NCBI GenBank assembly: GCA_022360075.1
Contig: JAKSDN010000521.1
Coordinates: 1-14,198, forward strand
Direction: 5' to 3'
Origin: Kiloniellales bacterium
Lineage (GTDB): Bacteria; Pseudomonadota; Alphaproteobacteria; Kiloniellales; JAKSDN01
DNA length: 14,198 nucleotides
The notes under the pieces are model-generated. The model was not told the origin of the DNA. It ran no database searches and saw only the letters and a list, made by a program, of their open reading frames with translations. This document shows, one piece after another, positions 13,924 through 14,198 of this stretch (positions within the stretch are counted from its first letter, which is position 1; the number at the start of each line of letters is the position of its first letter). Position numbers and translations under genes: made by a program.

Positions 13924-14198
13924 ATGAACCTTCAGGAAACGCGCGACCTCGGCGCCATCGTGGACTTCGTACCCGCTGTACTGCGTTTGGCCGACAGTCT
14001 CTTCGTCTTCCTCTCCGGCCTATCCCTCACGCTGCTTCTCGTCAGCTACCGGCTCGGTGTCGAGCTTCCCGCGACCTACGTTGTCGTGGCCGCGGTGGGC
14101 GCGCTGGTGGTCGTCCTGGTCACGGGCTCACAGGGCGGCTACCAGCGTTCGCGGCTCGAGACCGGTCAGGGCGAAGGCTACCGTGCGACCGCCGCCTG
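13924..14198 (+). CDS. Membrane protein start, resembling N-terminus of polyprenyl-phosphate sugar transferase (partial)
   Basis: The first 91 residues are visible; the frame continues past the window edge. After a short cytoplasmic start (NLQETRDLGAIVDFVPAVLR) come two transmembrane helices, at about 25-41 (LFVFLSGLSLTLLLVSY) and 52-67 (YVVVAAVGALVVVLVT), then a soluble stretch beginning GSQGGYQRSRLETGQGEGYR. Two hydrophobic helices followed by a GxY.RxR-like turn is how the N-terminal membrane domain of WcaJ/ExoY-type polyprenyl glycosylphosphotransferases of exopolysaccharide synthesis starts; the catalytic domain is outside the window, so this is tentative. ATG 13924 has AGGGA about 11 bases upstream; an in-frame ATG at 13882 has a site placed too close. 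The gene is divergent from the DUF3141 operon. Confidence 0.6.
   Translation, partial: MNLQETRDLGAIVDFVPAVLRLADSLFVFLSGLSLTLLLVSYRLGVELPATYVVVAAVGALVVVLVTGSQGGYQRSRLETGQGEGYRATAA

Noticed and set aside
1..14198. Search for CRISPR arrays, tRNA genes, complete insertion sequences and defence systems
   Set aside because: No regularly spaced repeats, tRNA-like cloverleaf or intact transposase was found by eye; short or diverged RNA genes could still be missed.

Overview
The window is GC-rich, densely coded DNA from what looks like an alphaproteobacterium. The evidence is the codon choice, several GTG/TTG starts with strong GGAGG-type ribosome binding sites, and two gene clusters typical of PHB-storing, osmolyte-importing alphaproteobacteria. 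The order (Rhodospirillales-like or rhizobial-like) cannot be fixed from sequence inspection alone. I see no rRNA, tRNA or CRISPR array.

Left edge to about 1.8 kb: the N-terminal third of an MDR-type oxidoreductase, then an EamA/DMT exporter-like gene (486-1421, minus) that is visibly poorer in GC than everything around it. Beyond it lies a decayed IS5-family transposase fragment (1562-1801, plus), with a lost catalytic Asp and an in-frame internal deletion. Together these mark an old insertion or transfer boundary.

1.8-5.8 kb: a tight three-gene minus-strand operon that is the most interesting item here. It runs from a BCCT-family secondary transporter (5814 to 4207), through a 636-residue fusion of an OpuAC-type betaine-binding domain, a TAXI (TRAP-type) solute-receptor domain and a C-terminal membrane helix (4185 to 2275), to a UspA-family protein (2250 to 1798). 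BCCT carriers normally work without a binding protein. A double receptor, apparently anchored at both ends and co-transcribed with a BCCT carrier and a Usp protein, suggests a receptor-assisted or receptor-gated osmolyte uptake system.

6.1-8.5 kb: a glutathione S-transferase (minus), divergent from a LysR regulator (plus) with dyad symmetries between them. The LysR gene then converges, with overlapping stop codons, on a lipoprotein carrying six EF-hand loops.

8.5-13.4 kb: a second minus-strand operon coding for a DUF3141 PHA-synthase-like alpha/beta-hydrolase with an intact Cys-Asp-His triad, a MaoC hydratase-phosphotransacetylase fusion, and an acetate kinase-family protein. Its promoter region holds a perfect 17-bp palindrome containing CTGC-N3-GCAG, the form recognised by the PHB regulator PhaR, sitting on the predicted transcription start. 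This links an acyl-CoA / acyl-phosphate / ATP module to carbon-storage control.

13.4-14.2 kb: a 528-bp intergenic region with an AT-rich part carrying 11-bp-phased direct repeats, then the start of a divergent membrane protein resembling the N-terminus of polyprenyl-phosphate sugar transferases of exopolysaccharide synthesis.
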